Program-made: the position numbers and the translations under genes
Notes under the pieces: generated by a model
The model's input: the letters and a program-made list of their open reading frames with translations, nothing else
Told to the model about the DNA's origin: nothing
Databases searched by the model: none
DNA from: Bursaphelenchus xylophilus
Lineage: Eukaryota > Nematoda > Chromadorea > Rhabditida > Aphelenchoididae
Reading direction: 5' to 3'
NCBI GenBank assembly: GCA_904066235.2
Contig: CAJFCV020000003.1
Span: forward strand, 1,674,001 to 1,738,000
DNA length: 64,000 bases
Part shown: positions 44,541-58,500 of the stretch, one piece after another
Layout of the letters: each line of letters begins with the position of its first letter
Position numbering within the stretch: position 1 is the first letter of the stretch

Positions 44541-46584
44541 TAATTTTCTGAATCTGCTTGCTGTACATACAAAAGCCTCAGCCAACAGGTAAAATACGCT
44601 TGGATTAATCATTTCTTTTTTTCGCAATAGTATTTTTACATACGTATACGCAGTATAGGGGATTACTTTATGTAGCTACATATAATAATTTTATGGTCTC
44701 ATCCACTCGCGCATCTGCTCAAACATTTGCGTGCTAGCCCCGTTGACCGATTGATGTTCGTTTCGAAAGCCTCCGAACACATGTTCCAATAGATCATTTA
44801 CACAAAGGGGATGGGGCCGACAGTGGCGACGGGTCAATCATTGACGAAAAAACAAAAGAACAATTACGGACTTTTGTTTACTTGACGGATGTGGAAGCCA
44901 GCGATAGCATCTTAATCGGCGCGGTGATTACGATAGTTTTGGGGGGCTGGGAAAAGAGTGGATGAGGAGATGAAAAATTTTGAATTTTGACTAAAAACTA
45001 TCTAATTTTAAGGCTCATTAAGATTTTTAGGGAGGTTTTACATTGATTTTTAGCTCGATATTGGGAGAAAATGGACTTTTTATTGCGAATTTTGGCGTTA
45101 AAAAAGGATTGGCGAACATTTGGGCATCAGCTAAAATAGTCAACGATTGATGCACAGCGCATTTAGAAAGGTTAATCAAAGGTAGCAATTTTTTGAACCA
45201 TTTCAAAACAGCACGCCAAACCCAAGACCTGCTTAAAACGAGCCATGTATTGGGTCGTCCAGAAAGTTCGTTCGTTTTTTCATTGCTTTGTTTTATGCGG
45301 ATTTTTTTGTTGTTTGGCAAAGTGAGTATACTTATTTGATACCGCTTTTTCCCCTCTACAAAACAGTTTCTTTAGTTTTTTTTTAATATAATTTTTCATT
45401 ATTTTTCGGGTCTCGGAAATGAAGATACTTCAGGGTCATATTTAGGCAAAAAAAAATTTACTGTAGGGAGGCAGTGTCTACATGATTTTTTACGTTTTAC
45501 AAAAAATCCATTTTTTCCGCACAAAACTGGCAAATGTATGACCAAAAAGGTTTTTCTTTGCCTTTGGCCGCTCTCCGCATTTCGCATACTCTCTCGGCCG
45601 CAAAGATCGTTCAATATCTCGGCTCTCCCTATAAAGCTCAAGATAAAATCCTCAGGAATTAATATATGGCCTAGCCAAAATCTGAGCAGTCATCTCTTGT
45701 AAGAACCAATCATTTTTTACGTATTATTTTGCCTTCCCTCGTTTCCCCCTTGATTTTCTCTCTCCCCCCAAATCGCAGTCTTATAACGAGCCATAAATGC
45801 GGCGACTTTTTCATATCAACCGAAGCCATCTACAAAAGTTTTATCGCCTTTCTGTGCCGAAAACATCGAAAACGGAGCGGGCGGTTCGGAACCGGAAGGA
45901 TGAGACTTTCCGCCGCCGCGAAAAAAGTTTTGGGACTTTTGAAACAACATTGCGTTATAGAATGTTAGCCATGAATGCGGGGTTTGGAAATCTTCTTGGA
46001 GCTGTTTGGCGATGGTTAGGATGTGTTCTTTACATTTGATTATACCGTTGTTATTTTTACTGTAGGATTCAGGGTATATGTATTTTATGGCGCTATGACT
46101 TTTCGTAATGACGATTTCTTGGGTTACTTTTATTTGTCATTATATGCGTGGGGAAGGCCAGGTGACAACTCAGCTAATAGAAATAACAAGATTGATCATG
46201 TCCTAGGTTAGTCACCTATAGTCACCTATTTTGAGGTATTTTCCATCTATTGCATCAACAATATTGTGGTAGATATAACAAATCTTCTTTTTTAGAGCAA
46301 TTTTTGGTCGTTTATAGGCTATAACAGGTTACGGGTCAAAAGTAAGGTAGAAATTGCTAAAATTAGAAAAGATGTCCATATCGAAAGTCTTCGGCAAGTC
46401 TCCGCCGAGCCTTCGCCGAGTCTCCGCCAAAATCCAACGGCTTTCCCAGGCTTTGTAGAACACTTTTTTTAGATGTATGACTGTCGTGTGAATTTTATTG
46501 CGGGTTTTTTTCGAAATTTCTTAATTTTTCGGGATTTTTAAAGCATCTACAAAATCATAGCTAAAAAAATATTTTTTTTAGTTC

Positions 46585-49500
46585 AGTAATGCAACAATAA
46601 GGCCTCAACAAAGATCTCAAAACCATGGCCAACATCTACGGCACTCAGCGCACAGTTTGCGCCCACACGGACAAAAGCCACTTGGTGAATTGCGTCAGCA
46701 CCTCCTCTTCGACTTCGCCGACGTATTACGAGGACCGGGTTTATCATGAAATGTAAGTTTAAGATACTAAAAAAGTCACCTGTTTTTTGGTTCTAGATTT
46801 CCTATGTTTTGGATTACATTTTTATTGTAAAACATCACTTTTTTTCCAAGTGAAATTCGGAAAGTCATAGCCAAAAAAACATTTTTTGTTTTATCGGCTC
46901 TCCTCATTTTCTGTTCTTTTCTCCAAAAAAAGATTGTTGAATATGTCGGCTGAAATTGCATAGCATTTGCTAAAATTTTCACAAACTGTCTTTTTATCTG
47001 CCTGTCGGGAAAATAACGAGTTCAGAAAATGAATTGTCTCGCGGCAAAATCAAATTGCTTTCCATTTCAGCGACACAATTTTCTCAGCAAAATTATGCTC
47101 ATTATTTTCCCGACAGACTAATATTTTTTGCACACAGAAAACTTGCAAGTGTTGCGACCTTTCTTCCCCACTTTTTCAATGGTTATCTCCCATTTCCATC
47201 GCTAAAATCCCCCTTTATTACTCCTTCCATACTTACTCATCTCCCTTCTCCTCAAAAGCCACGAAGCGATCTTCAAGGTGATCCTCCGCCCATTTATTCC
47301 AAGCTTTTAGCCATAAAAGGAACTCCCGCCGACACGAGTGTCGGAAACCAACTTTTCTTGTACGGACTTTCGTGTTGTAAGCACTTGAGAAAACACATTA
47401 TGTAAGGGCGAAATACGGCGGACGAAACGCGGTCAAGTGATTTCTTGAGCAATTGCGACTTTTGGAAGAGTTGAGGGGATGTTGCGGTTTTTATGGGGAT
47501 TTTAGGGTAGCCGTGGGGCTACTGTAATCTCGGTTGTTCAGATACGATAAAAGATGGAAAAATGGGCGTTTCGGGACACGTTTTGGTTAGAATTGCAATT
47601 TTTGTAACTTCCGTCGTCCAAGGGCTATGTGTAGTTTGTTTTTTTGAAGTTTTCTTTACTACTACGATGGTAATAGCATTTTCTGCCGAGTTTGCAAATG
47701 TAACGGCAAATTTCACCTTCAGGGCATAACTAGGAATGACAATTTTAGAAGCATGTTTTAATGGCCTATGCTGGACCGTTCGCAAGTTCGCTGTAGTGGT
47801 TGCGCCGTGCACTGTGCAAATTATTGCTTTTTGCACCATGCAAAAGGTTTGCGGGCTATCGATCGCTCCTGGTCCTTTCGCGCAGTGCAAACGCCAAAAA
47901 TTACCCCAGTGGCTCTAGCGGACGGATCAGTACTGAATTTATATAGCCAGAGAACTCAAAAAAAGCATGTCGGCTGACGCAGCGAGCGAAAAATCGTCTT
48001 TTTTTGCTATACACAAAAAGATTTTCATTTGCGGACAACCAAAAAAATTGCACTAAAAAACAGTTCAGTTTTTGTAATTGCCTGCCAGCACATTCTACAG
48101 AGCGTTTTTTTTCAATTCAGTTTTTGGTCTTCAAAATTTTTGTATGTGCCCTCCGCCGCTCAGAATTCAAATTTTTATCACCCGTTCGATCTAAACTTGC
48201 TCCGAAAACAACCCCGAAATAGATGTCTCTTTGTACGGCAACAATACGGATCCATTTTATTCGGCGATCCACAAAGCCGCAGTCGTATGCAAATTAAGGC
48301 CGGTCGTCGGAGTTGAGGGGTGGATATAAAGGGCACTCCGCGATGCTTATGCTTTTACCGCATTTCCCATCGTTTAAACACAGGAGGCGCCGCGCATTTT
48401 ACAGATTTAATTAGCGCTATCAAGGTTACAAGTTACAGGAGCGCCGAGATGCGGAGTGTTTGCCATGAGGCATTTATTACATAGTGGGGGTGGTACAGCG
48501 GACTTCGAAATTGAGGCTTATGGTGGTTTAGAGGCTATACGAAGCCCATAGGAAATACTCAAAGCGCGACGTTTGGGGTTGAAACAATTTTTTTTGATTT
48601 TGAAGGCTTCCAAGTGCGAAGTTTAGGTTTTGTTAACTGGGTGCGCCAATAAAATCTGGACTAATATTTTTGCTTGTCTTGCGTGATGTTACAGTACGAG
48701 AACAAAGTGGGCGATTACGTCTAAGTAATACGTCCAAAAAGCTAGGTTTAAAGTTTCAGACAAAATAATCGTCTACGACACTTGCTTTGCCATTATAAGT
48801 GGTTACAACTAAGGCGCCTGAAACACGGACCCCAAACTGGTCAAAAAATGGTTGCGCTATGTTTACCGTTTTATGCTATGAGCTGAATTTTACTTTTTCT
48901 GATAGAGCTCCAGTCGGTTTTTATACACTGAAATTGATTTTACCTCGTTATGACAATTAGGCTTTTTACAGCTCGCCAAAACTGGCCCTTTCCCGAGAAC
49001 TCTTTTTAACGCTGATTAAAACCCATTTCATTTGTATTTCCCCATTCTTTATGGTCTAAAATTATTTTATTGCTGTTCCATGACCCCAAACTTCCCCCTT
49101 GTCCTCTAATTCTCCTATTACGTTCGATTATTATCCCCATCATTCCCGAACGAACATATTTTTCGTCATTACCTTCTCGATTACGCAACCAAATGCCCTT
49201 CCGCCACATTGCGCATAAAACACCGAAAAACATAAGGCAGCAAAAAGTTGTTGGAGCCAATTTGTTTGGGGCTACATTAACTTTCGGGGCGAATGTAATA
49301 CAGCAGCGGGTAACAGAGGAATCAGGTTCAATTAAGCGTGAAACAGTGAAAAAATACGTTTTCAGAACGAGACGGCTGATCAGAGTTTATTCGGAAAAAG
49401 TGAGAAATAAAAAAAGGTGGAGGGTTTCGAATTAATGGTGGATATAGCGCGAGGATAACGTGTTTTATTTTTTATTTGTTTTTGTACTGGTTTAAGTGGT

Positions 49501-52500
49501 TTGGGACTGTAAGCGGTACGATTAACCATATTGTATGGCGATAAAATTTTTCGCTACTTTTCTTTGAGTTTTGAGGACTATGCAATTTATACTACTCTTG
49601 GCAAAAAAGTTGTAAAAATTGCCGCGATAAATCATCAAAACTTTTGCCGTGGGCAGTATCAGTCTGTTGGGAAAATACTGAGCACAATGTCGCTGCGCCA
49701 ATCGTGTCGTTGGAGTGAAAAGCAATTTGATTTTGCCGCGAGACAATTCATTTTCTTGGCAGCGATGCGATTTTCGATGCGACAGAGTGCTTATTCTCAT
49801 CAGACTATTTAAAATGTTACGTGTTGTTACAGTACGTTATGTCTGAGGTTTTTTTGATCTAAAACTGACTCTTGACCCCTTCGAATATTTTTGTTCTAGA
49901 CAGTTTTAACAGATGTGTTTAAAATTTTACTATGCGATTTTGGATACGACACAGTGCTTATTATTTTCTCGACAGGCTGATATTGACAAGGAAAGTACTC
50001 CGGGAGCGCAACGCTGAGATTTTGACAAAATTTGGCACAGGTAGAGAGTTTGTTTTTTTCGACACAGCGCTTATTATTTTCCCGACAGACTGATATGTAT
50101 TACACAAAGTTTATGCCCCTGCATTTCAAATGGGAACAAATCAAAGCAAATTTCGATTTTTTTTTCAATTTCGCGGCCGCACCCTGCAAAAAACCCAATT
50201 TTGCATCGTGCAACCGGTGTATCGCCTCGGCTCAAATTATTTTTCCACAAAGCTTTTTTCGCCCTCTGGATAAGCCTTTGCTTATTTTTCTCCAAAAATC
50301 GGCAGTACCAGCTATATGTATGTAGTCTAAAATCAACTCCTTTCATCATGTTCAATCCGCGGAAGCGCCCTTTTCCGGAGGGTTACAAACTTTTCTTTTG
50401 AAAAAAACAAACTTTTTACTTTTTTCTCATGGATTTTCAAGTCTGTCAAGTGGGTTCTTACGGAATTTCAAGCACTTTTTGTACAAGCTTTTTGTTTTTT
50501 ACTCTTTTGGAAGTAATTTTTCTTTGGAAAATTGCCAAATTCAATTTTTTTGAAATTGAAAAAGACCCCGAGTTTCTCATTTTTTGAATCCAAAGTCATT
50601 CTTCTTGAAAAAAAATTTAAGCCCACCCATTTTTCGCCGTTTTTTCTCCGACTTGGCCACGCTTTTTCCCAGAAATTTTTTTTCCAAACTGTTGCGCAAA
50701 ACCCGATAATTCGCATTTGGCGGAAGAAAACGCGCATTGAAGCGTTGAAACGATGCTAATTCCCTTATAGTCAAGTCGGAAAGGAGTCTATTTTTGGGTG
50801 ACTTGAGAAATTAAAATTGGCCGTCAAAAACATTCGGCAAGTCGGGCGAAAGTTGAGCGAGTCTTGGGATTTTTTTTTTGGAAAAAATGGGAAAAAATTC
50901 GTTTTTTTGAGGTATTCTTTGTGAAAATGACGTAAAATTTTAGCTGCGAGAAAATTTACATACCAATTTTTTCTTTAAAAAAAATTTTTTTTCCAATGAC
51001 TTTGAATATTTTAATTTTTGTTTTTAACTTTAAAAAAAGTTGAAAGTATCATTTTTTTTCTTATTTCTACTGTAGAAGGTTATATTTCCAATCATTTTCT
51101 CGGCATACAATAACCTTTGCTTAACGAATACTCTTTTTGGTCGATTTTTGCCGGGTTTCCGGTCGATTTTGTTGAAAACCAGGGCCCGGCACCAATTTCG
51201 GACCATACTATGTATCTCGAAAAAATCGACATGTTATACGATCAAACGTTTACGAAAGAGATCTGGACATGTTTTACCGTATAAAATGTCCGCGAAAGAA
51301 CTGAGAATCTCTTCTTAGCGTGTGGACTCCAAAAAAGGGTAACTCATCAGTCTGTCGGAAAAATAATGAACACAATTCATTTTTTTTGCGATTTTCTCTG
51401 CAACATAGTGCTCATTATTTTCCCGACAGACTGTTGTTCATAGTTTTTTATCGAAAATTGGCCCTCCCATTTCTTTATGATCCCCATTGGCCCGACAAAA
51501 TCAAATTCGGAACCGGCAAAAATCGCCGCCAAAAGGTCGGGCCGTATGCTCGGCATTGAGCATAATGGACAATGTCAATTGGGATCATATTCCCGGAATA
51601 TGGCGCGCCGTTTTGAGGAATGGGAGAGAAAATGGGGTAAATAGTAAATAAAAACAAAAAATTGGGGGGTTTTTCTACTTTTTGCTTTTCAATTTGCCAA
51701 AAAAATTTTTTTTGTTACATGTAATGATGGTATATACCCGACAAAGCAATGGGTTTAAGTTTTGTCCCTACAATGTGCCTAGAGCGGGTACTAATTGTTA
51801 GAAGTCCTAGCAGACGCTTTGCAGGCAGAGCCAAGATTTTCAACTGCTTTTTTCGAGAGAATACACAAAATTCGGAGAGCGGTCAGAGAGAAAAACACTT
51901 TTTGGCCATATCTTTGTCAATTTCCAGTGGAAAAAATTGATTTTTTGTGGAAATATTACTCTCTACGGTGGAAATAAGGCCCAAGGTTTTTCATGTCAAA
52001 ATTTCTAAAAATGCCAAATTGTGGCCAACTTTCCGACCAAAAATCTCTGTAGTTTCTGGCAAATTTCGAGCTGAAAATCATGCATATGTCATCGGAAAAA
52101 TTTCTGATGTTTTGCAAGCAGAGCCAAGCTATTCAACCGCCTTTTTTCGACAGAGTACACAAAATTCGGAGAGCGGTCAGAGAGAAAAACACTTTTTGGC
52201 CATAACTTTACTAATTTTGCTGGGAAACAACTGATTTTTTGTGGAAATATTACTCTCTAGAGTAGAAATAACGTCAATGTCTAGTCATGTCAAAATTTAC
52301 AAAAAAAAAAAATCCATTTTTTGACAAAATTTTCGACCAAAAATCTGGGTTGTTTATGCGAGAGCGGTCAGAAAGAAAAACACTTTTTGGCCATATCTTT
52401 GTCAATTTCCAGTGGAAAAAATTGATACAAAAAAAAATCCATTTTTTGACAAAATTTTCGACTAAAAATCTCGGTAGTTTCTTTCAAATTTTAAACTATT

Positions 52501-55500
52501 ATAAAACTTTGTTACATTTCCTCGAAAAATTTCTCTAAATTTGTCCCAAGTTTTATGAAAGTCCAAGGCTTCAATTTTAATATTTTTTCAAGAGAGTACA
52601 CAAAATTCGGAGAGCGGTCAGAGAGAAAAACACTTTTTGGCTATATCTTTTTCAATTTCGCGGGGAAAAAATTGATTTTTTGTGGAAATATTACTCTCTA
52701 CAGTAGAAATAAGGCCCATATCAAGAGTTTTCATCTCAAAATCTGCAAACATTTTTTTATACTTTAACCAATTTTCGACTTAAAAATTTTGGTTGTTTCT
52801 GTGAAATTTTGATCTAAAACTCTTCTACATATCTTCAAAAAAATTCCTCTAAATTTGTCTCAAGTTTCATCAAGCTTAGACCTTTCGATTCTGCACTTCT
52901 GTTCCCACTAGATCATAGAGTCTTTGCCCGCTTGCTCGTGGGATAATATATGAAATCTTGTGGTCATTTCCCCAGCGTATTCCACCGGAACGGCATAATT
53001 AATGGCTTCGAGCGAAGCTGACTCTCTTTTCAGTGCGCGGACACTTCTTCCAACGCCTCCAAGGCACTCGTGTTTATTTACTCTCTCTCTCTCACCTCCG
53101 AACCCCCGAAACCCCATAATTATTCCGGGAATTCGCCTCTTTTATGATGACTCTTTGATATTTTAGGTAGCAAAAAGCATGATTAGTACTTTTTGGCTTC
53201 TAAATTAAGCTTTTGGAAGCTAGAAAAATATATTTTTTTTTTGATTTTTTGATACTTTTTCATAAAAATATTTAGGAATTTTTTTAAAATTTTTTGATTT
53301 TTTAAATATTTTATTCTTAAAAGAAATAAAAAAAATAAAAAAAATTGATTTCATTTTTATTTTTTTATATTTTTTCACAGAATCCTTTTGGATTTTTTTA
53401 CTAACTTTTTTTTTCATTTTTTCGATTTTTTAAAAAAATCAATTTTTTTAAATTTTTCACTTTTTTCACAATTTATTTCCCCCAAAAATAAGCCTAATCC
53501 GGCGCTAGCGTCAGTTCGGGTTAAGTGACTTATTCAGGTGCGTATTGTTTACGGTAGGAACAATAGCAGGATCCTTGCGCGCAGATGTGTGAAGCCATCG
53601 CTTTCATTTCGAATTTTCACTTGGTTTTGGGCAATTGAGGAGGTCAGTAAATTCCTTTTTACTCAGTAATATTACAGTAGCAGCTCTGTACTATAAGCCT
53701 TCGTTCAGCGAAGACTGTTTATAACATCAAATTTCAGAGGTCCCGATAGTCCGTTTTAGGCCAAAAAAATCTCTATATAACAAAACCTTTGTATAACGAA
53801 CAATCTTTTTTGGTCAAATCCATTATTTATAAGTCTGTCGGGAAAATAATGTGGATCTGTCGTAGCAAAATATGTAGTATCGCCACGTCGCAGTCGCTCA
53901 TCAAATTTTTGGCGTCTAGCCGTCGCAGAGCGATGATGGGCGATTCCAAGGCGCGATGAATCCACATTATTTTCCCGACAGACTGATAATGACCAAAAAA
54001 ATTAATTTTTATACATAGGCTTTGTTATCTGAAGGTTCATTTGGCCTAAAGCTGGCTTTCGAGACCTTTGCAACGGTTTGTAATAGAGAGGTTTTGTCAC
54101 ATGGAAATTTATTGTCCAGAGGTTCTACTGTATTATTTTTAGAAGGCGTTTTATACATATTATATCAGCCTGTCCACGGATAAACTCGTTTTACAGACAT
54201 TTAAAATATCTGTAGAACTTTTTTTTCAATACCAGCCTGTCGGGAATTCCCCTCTAATTTCGGACCATAATACAATGTGTCTCCAAAAAATCGACATGTT
54301 ATACGATGAAACATTTATGAACGAGATTTGGAAAGGTTTCATCGTATAATATGTCCCCATAGAACTGAGAATCTCTTCTTAGCGTGTGGACTCCAAAAAA
54401 GGCCGTAAATATCAGTCTGTCGGGAAAATAATGAGCCCAATTTTGATTCGCCGGCCGCGTCGCTGAAATGAAAAGCGATTTGATTTTGCCGCGAAGACAA
54501 TTCATTTTTTCGGCGATGCTATTTTCGATGCGACAGAGTGCTCATTATTTTCCCGACAGACTGTTGTTCATAATTTTCACCCACCGGCAATGCTATTTTC
54601 GATGCCACAGAGTGCTCATTATTTTCCCGACAAACTGATATATGTGCTTAGCGAGGTCTTAAATTACTAATACAGCTCTAATTCCTAAAACTAATAGTCT
54701 ATAGGTCCACTAACTCCTTGCGCTCCTCTGAAATTCCCCTTTGATTTGTTTAGAATGCTTAGAAAGCGCGTTGAGTTTTTGACCGCGCGCGCGCTTCCGC
54801 CCGCCTAATCCGGGTCTCATTTTCGGTCCGATTCAAAACATTACATAACATTTGTTTATCCTCTTTCCCCTCGTCCTCTAATTAACCCGCAGGCTCGAAA
54901 TTTGCATATGATAATTACTGGTTGTTCGCGGGAATTTCTCGCTTTGGATTATTACTTTTGCGCCGCGAGAGGAATGGGATTTCTGGGGCTGGCGGTTTAT
55001 GGGGTTTGGAAGAATGGGATGTGGGGTTGTATTAAACCAGTTATATAGATGAGGATGCATAGTAAAAATTATTTTTTTTTTTGGAAAATTGTTTTTGTGA
55101 TTTTTTGAATTTTTGGACGATTTTTTGGATTTTTTTTGATTTTTTCTCGGAAAAATTTTTTGAAATTTTTTTAAAAAATAATTTTTTTGGATTTTTCGGA
55201 GTTTTTGGAAAATTCCCTTGATTTTTATGTGAAAAAAAAATTTTGGATTTTTTTATTTTTTTTATTTTTTAAAAAATTTTAAAAAAAATTAATCAAGATT
55301 TTTTCGTACAAATAAAATTTTTTTTGTTTTTCAAAAAAAAAAAACAAAAAAATAAAACATAAAATAAAAAAATAAAATGTTTTTCTCAAATTTCCAAAAA
55401 TTCTCACACCAAAAAATTGAGCTTTTAGAAAAACATTTTCTCGATTCTCAAGGTTTTTGGATAACTTTTTATTAGAGTTTTTTTGATATTTTATTTGAAA

Positions 55501-58500
55501 AAATTTTTAAAATAATTTTTCATTAAATTTTTTTTTTAATTTTTTTGTCCAACATTTTCTTATTTTTCCACAAAAATATAATTATTCAAAAAATCTTTCC
55601 ACTTTCCAAAAAATCTCCCCTCTAAAGAATTGAGCTTATTTGGCGCAATCTCGAAAACTTTTTGGCCTTTCATTAACTTCATTGCATATTCCTACTCTCG
55701 GCCAAGGGGAAATGCATTAGAAACTAGGGAAACGCTTTGAAATCATAATGAATACGTATTTATAGCGAGCTGAATTTTCATGTCCTCTTAGGGGAATGGA
55801 TTTTGGATTTTTGGGGAAAATATTTGGTAAAGTTTAAAAAAATCGACCAAAAAAAATTTTTTTTGACTAGAAGTAATTATCGACCAATTTTTTTGGTCGA
55901 TAAAATATTTATGCTGTCGATATACCTTTTAATCGACCAAAAAATTTTTTTCGACCGAGAAAATGAATCGACCAAGAATTTTTTTCGACCAAAAATTTTT
56001 ATCGACCAAAAATTTTTACCGACCAAAAATTTTTTCGACCAAGAAAATGAATCGACCAAGAATTTTTTTCGACCAGGAAAATGAATCGACCAAGAATTTT
56101 TTTCGACCAAAATTTTTATCGACCAAAAATTTTTATCGACCAAAACTTTTTTTTACCCAGAAAATGAATCGACCAAAAATTTTTATCGACCAAGAATTTT
56201 TTTCGACCAAAATTTTTATCGACCAAAAATTTTTATCGACCAAAATTTTTATCGACCAAAAATTTTTATCGACCAAAATTTTTTTCGACCAAAAAAATTT
56301 ATCGACCAAAAATTTTTATCGACCAAAAAAATTTATCGACCAAAAAAAATTTCCCAATTTTTTCTTCCAAAATTTTTATTTAGTCAATCCGTCTTCCATT
56401 TCCAAATTTTCACCCCTTCGCATAAATAATTGTCGCTCTTTCTTCACCATTTATTATATTTCCCACTTAATTTCCCGCCTTTCACACTCACAGCGGGATG
56501 TTTGGTCGAATTTTGGTGGCAAAAATCAAAATTTGGGCGTTTCGCCCAAATTCGCACTACTTTTTTCAACAAATTGCCGGAGGGGTTTAACGGCAAATTA
56601 AGCGAAAAAGTGTCGCTAATCCACTTTTATGGGGTTTAAGCTGCGCGAGAAAATTCTGAGAGCTTCATTTTCCGTGTTAATACCTTATGTAAAAATTAGG
56701 AGAGGGCGAAAAGAAAGGAGAAGGGGGCGAAAGTCCGACGATTAAGGTTAGAGAAGGATTAGATCGCGGCTGGCTCGATGAAATAGTTTCAAACGATAGA
56801 GTGATGGTTGGTTAATGGGTTTAGAAGCGGGAAATAAATACTATGTTTGAGAATACGGTGGAAAATAGGGCTTGTAATTATACAAAGGGAGCCTGGAAAA
56901 CTGCTTTGTTTGTCATCAATTTTAAATGGGAAGTACTCCAAGTGCGACGCTCAGATTTTGATGAAACTTGGCACAAATTTAGAATAATTTTTTCTAAGAT
57001 ATATGCGAGAATCCTAGCTCGCGCTTTGCAGAAACAGCCGAGATTTTTAGATCGAAAGTCGGCGAACATTTAGGACTTTTTGCCGAATTTTGGCACGAAA
57101 AGTTTCATGCCTATTTCAACCGAAAAGGATATTTTTTCTACAAAAAATCAAAATTTTCCGCACGAAACTGCCAAAGTTATGGCCAAAAAAGCGTTTTTCT
57201 CTCTGACCGATCTCCACGTTAGTGCTCTCTCGGCGACAAAAATCGTTCGATATCTCGGTGGCGCCCGCAAAGCGCCAGCTAAAACTTTCAGGAATTGATA
57301 TTTAGTCCATACCGGACGTGTGTGCAAAATTTAAAGAAAATCTGAGCGTCGCACTTGGAGTACTTCCCCTGTTAATAAAGAAACAGTATAATTTTTCCCT
57401 GGATACCAGAGATTTATTCTCGCGCACATTAAGCAATCGTATTTTGTTCCCACTTTTTTCAAAAATTTCAGTAAATTAATTTGCTTTTTGCACACTCTTC
57501 TTCTGATTCTGATGTCATCTGCAGCCCTAATTCGGCCTTATTCATTTACTTTTGCTCTGCAAAAAAAAATCCGACATTTTTAACCCCCAGAGGGCATGTA
57601 TTTATCCGTTTTCATCAATGAGCTCTTACATTTGTTATTCACGTCTCTACCAGTGTGTTCCCCATTTATATATGTAACGTTATTATTTTTCTAACACTCG
57701 TCATTTCCTCTCGTGTTATATCTACCGCTTAAGGGGAAGTACCCCCAAGTTCAACGCTCAAATTTTGATGTCACTTGGCACAAATTTAGAGTATTTTTTT
57801 GAAACGTGTGCTAGGCTCCTAGTCAACACTTTTGACCGAGATTTTTAGGTCGAATATTTCCGCAAAAAAAATAATTTTTTCCCCACGAAACTGGCAAAGA
57901 TACAGCCAAAGACCGTACTCTCTCGACCACAAAGATCGTTCAATATCTCGGCTGTCCCTGCAAAGCGAAAGCTAAAACTTTCAATTATTAATATGTTACC
58001 TATGTCGGAAGTATGTGCCAAATTTCAAAAAATCTCTGAGCGTTCCACTTGAAGGGATCCCTCATATATAAGCTTCATAGTAATCCAAGAATTACCCTTT
58101 AATTTGTATTGCATATCATTAAGTAGTAGTACAATATCACGTATAAATTTCACTCTAATTCTCTCGCAAATGTCACGGGGTTTATCCCAAAGAAACCTTT
58201 TTGTTCCTACATTATCCGTCTTGAAATTGAGAAAAGGCCAAAAGCCGTTTCTCTCGAAATTTGAAGATTGACAGGGAAGGGGCTGTAAATGTGGTTGGGT
58301 AATCTTGAAATTAGACGTTCGTTTAGAGAGGGGTCGTGGGTAAAAACGGCAGAAACAACGTTGATAACGTTGGAATTGAAATCTTTTTTTTTACAGGGGA
58401 AGTACTCCGAGTGCGACGCTCAGATTTCCTTTAAATTTTGTACACACGTCGGGTATATACGCAATATCAATTCCTCAAAGTTTTAGCTCGCGCTTTGCGG

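Larger units (their letters stand above)
36731..46584. other. repeat-rich gene desert upstream of teneurin
   Basis: No coding exons can be supported. The contents are S-family, R-family and C-family elements listed separately, D-family relics (about 37400-37600, 42990-43186, 43897-44308, 45440-45650), short segments with CCTCTCTATAACAAAC-like motifs, and AT-rich filler. The interval may contain teneurin regulatory sequence, but nothing in it is recognisable as such. Confidence 0.5.

Noticed and set aside
47259..47382. Exon-like stretch encoding PPPIYSKLLAIKGTPAD between AAAAG and GTAAGC.
   Set aside because: Its phases (0 in, 1 out) do not join to the teneurin exons on either side, and no other partners are visible. 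An alternative exon with an unseen partner remains possible.
47519..47890. A 123-codon minus-strand frame with several cysteines.
   Set aside because: Composition is not coding-like, and the region has short inverted segments (GCACTGTGCAAA, GCACCATGCAAAA) typical of repeat relics.
49070..49435. A 121-codon plus-strand frame in the teneurin intron.
   Set aside because: No recognisable protein pattern, no splice signals, and an overlapping 84-codon frame on the other strand; it is likely a chance frame.
55963..56601. A 212-codon plus-strand frame and an 88-codon minus-strand frame.
   Set aside because: Both are products of the GACCAAAAATTTT minisatellite, which lacks stops.
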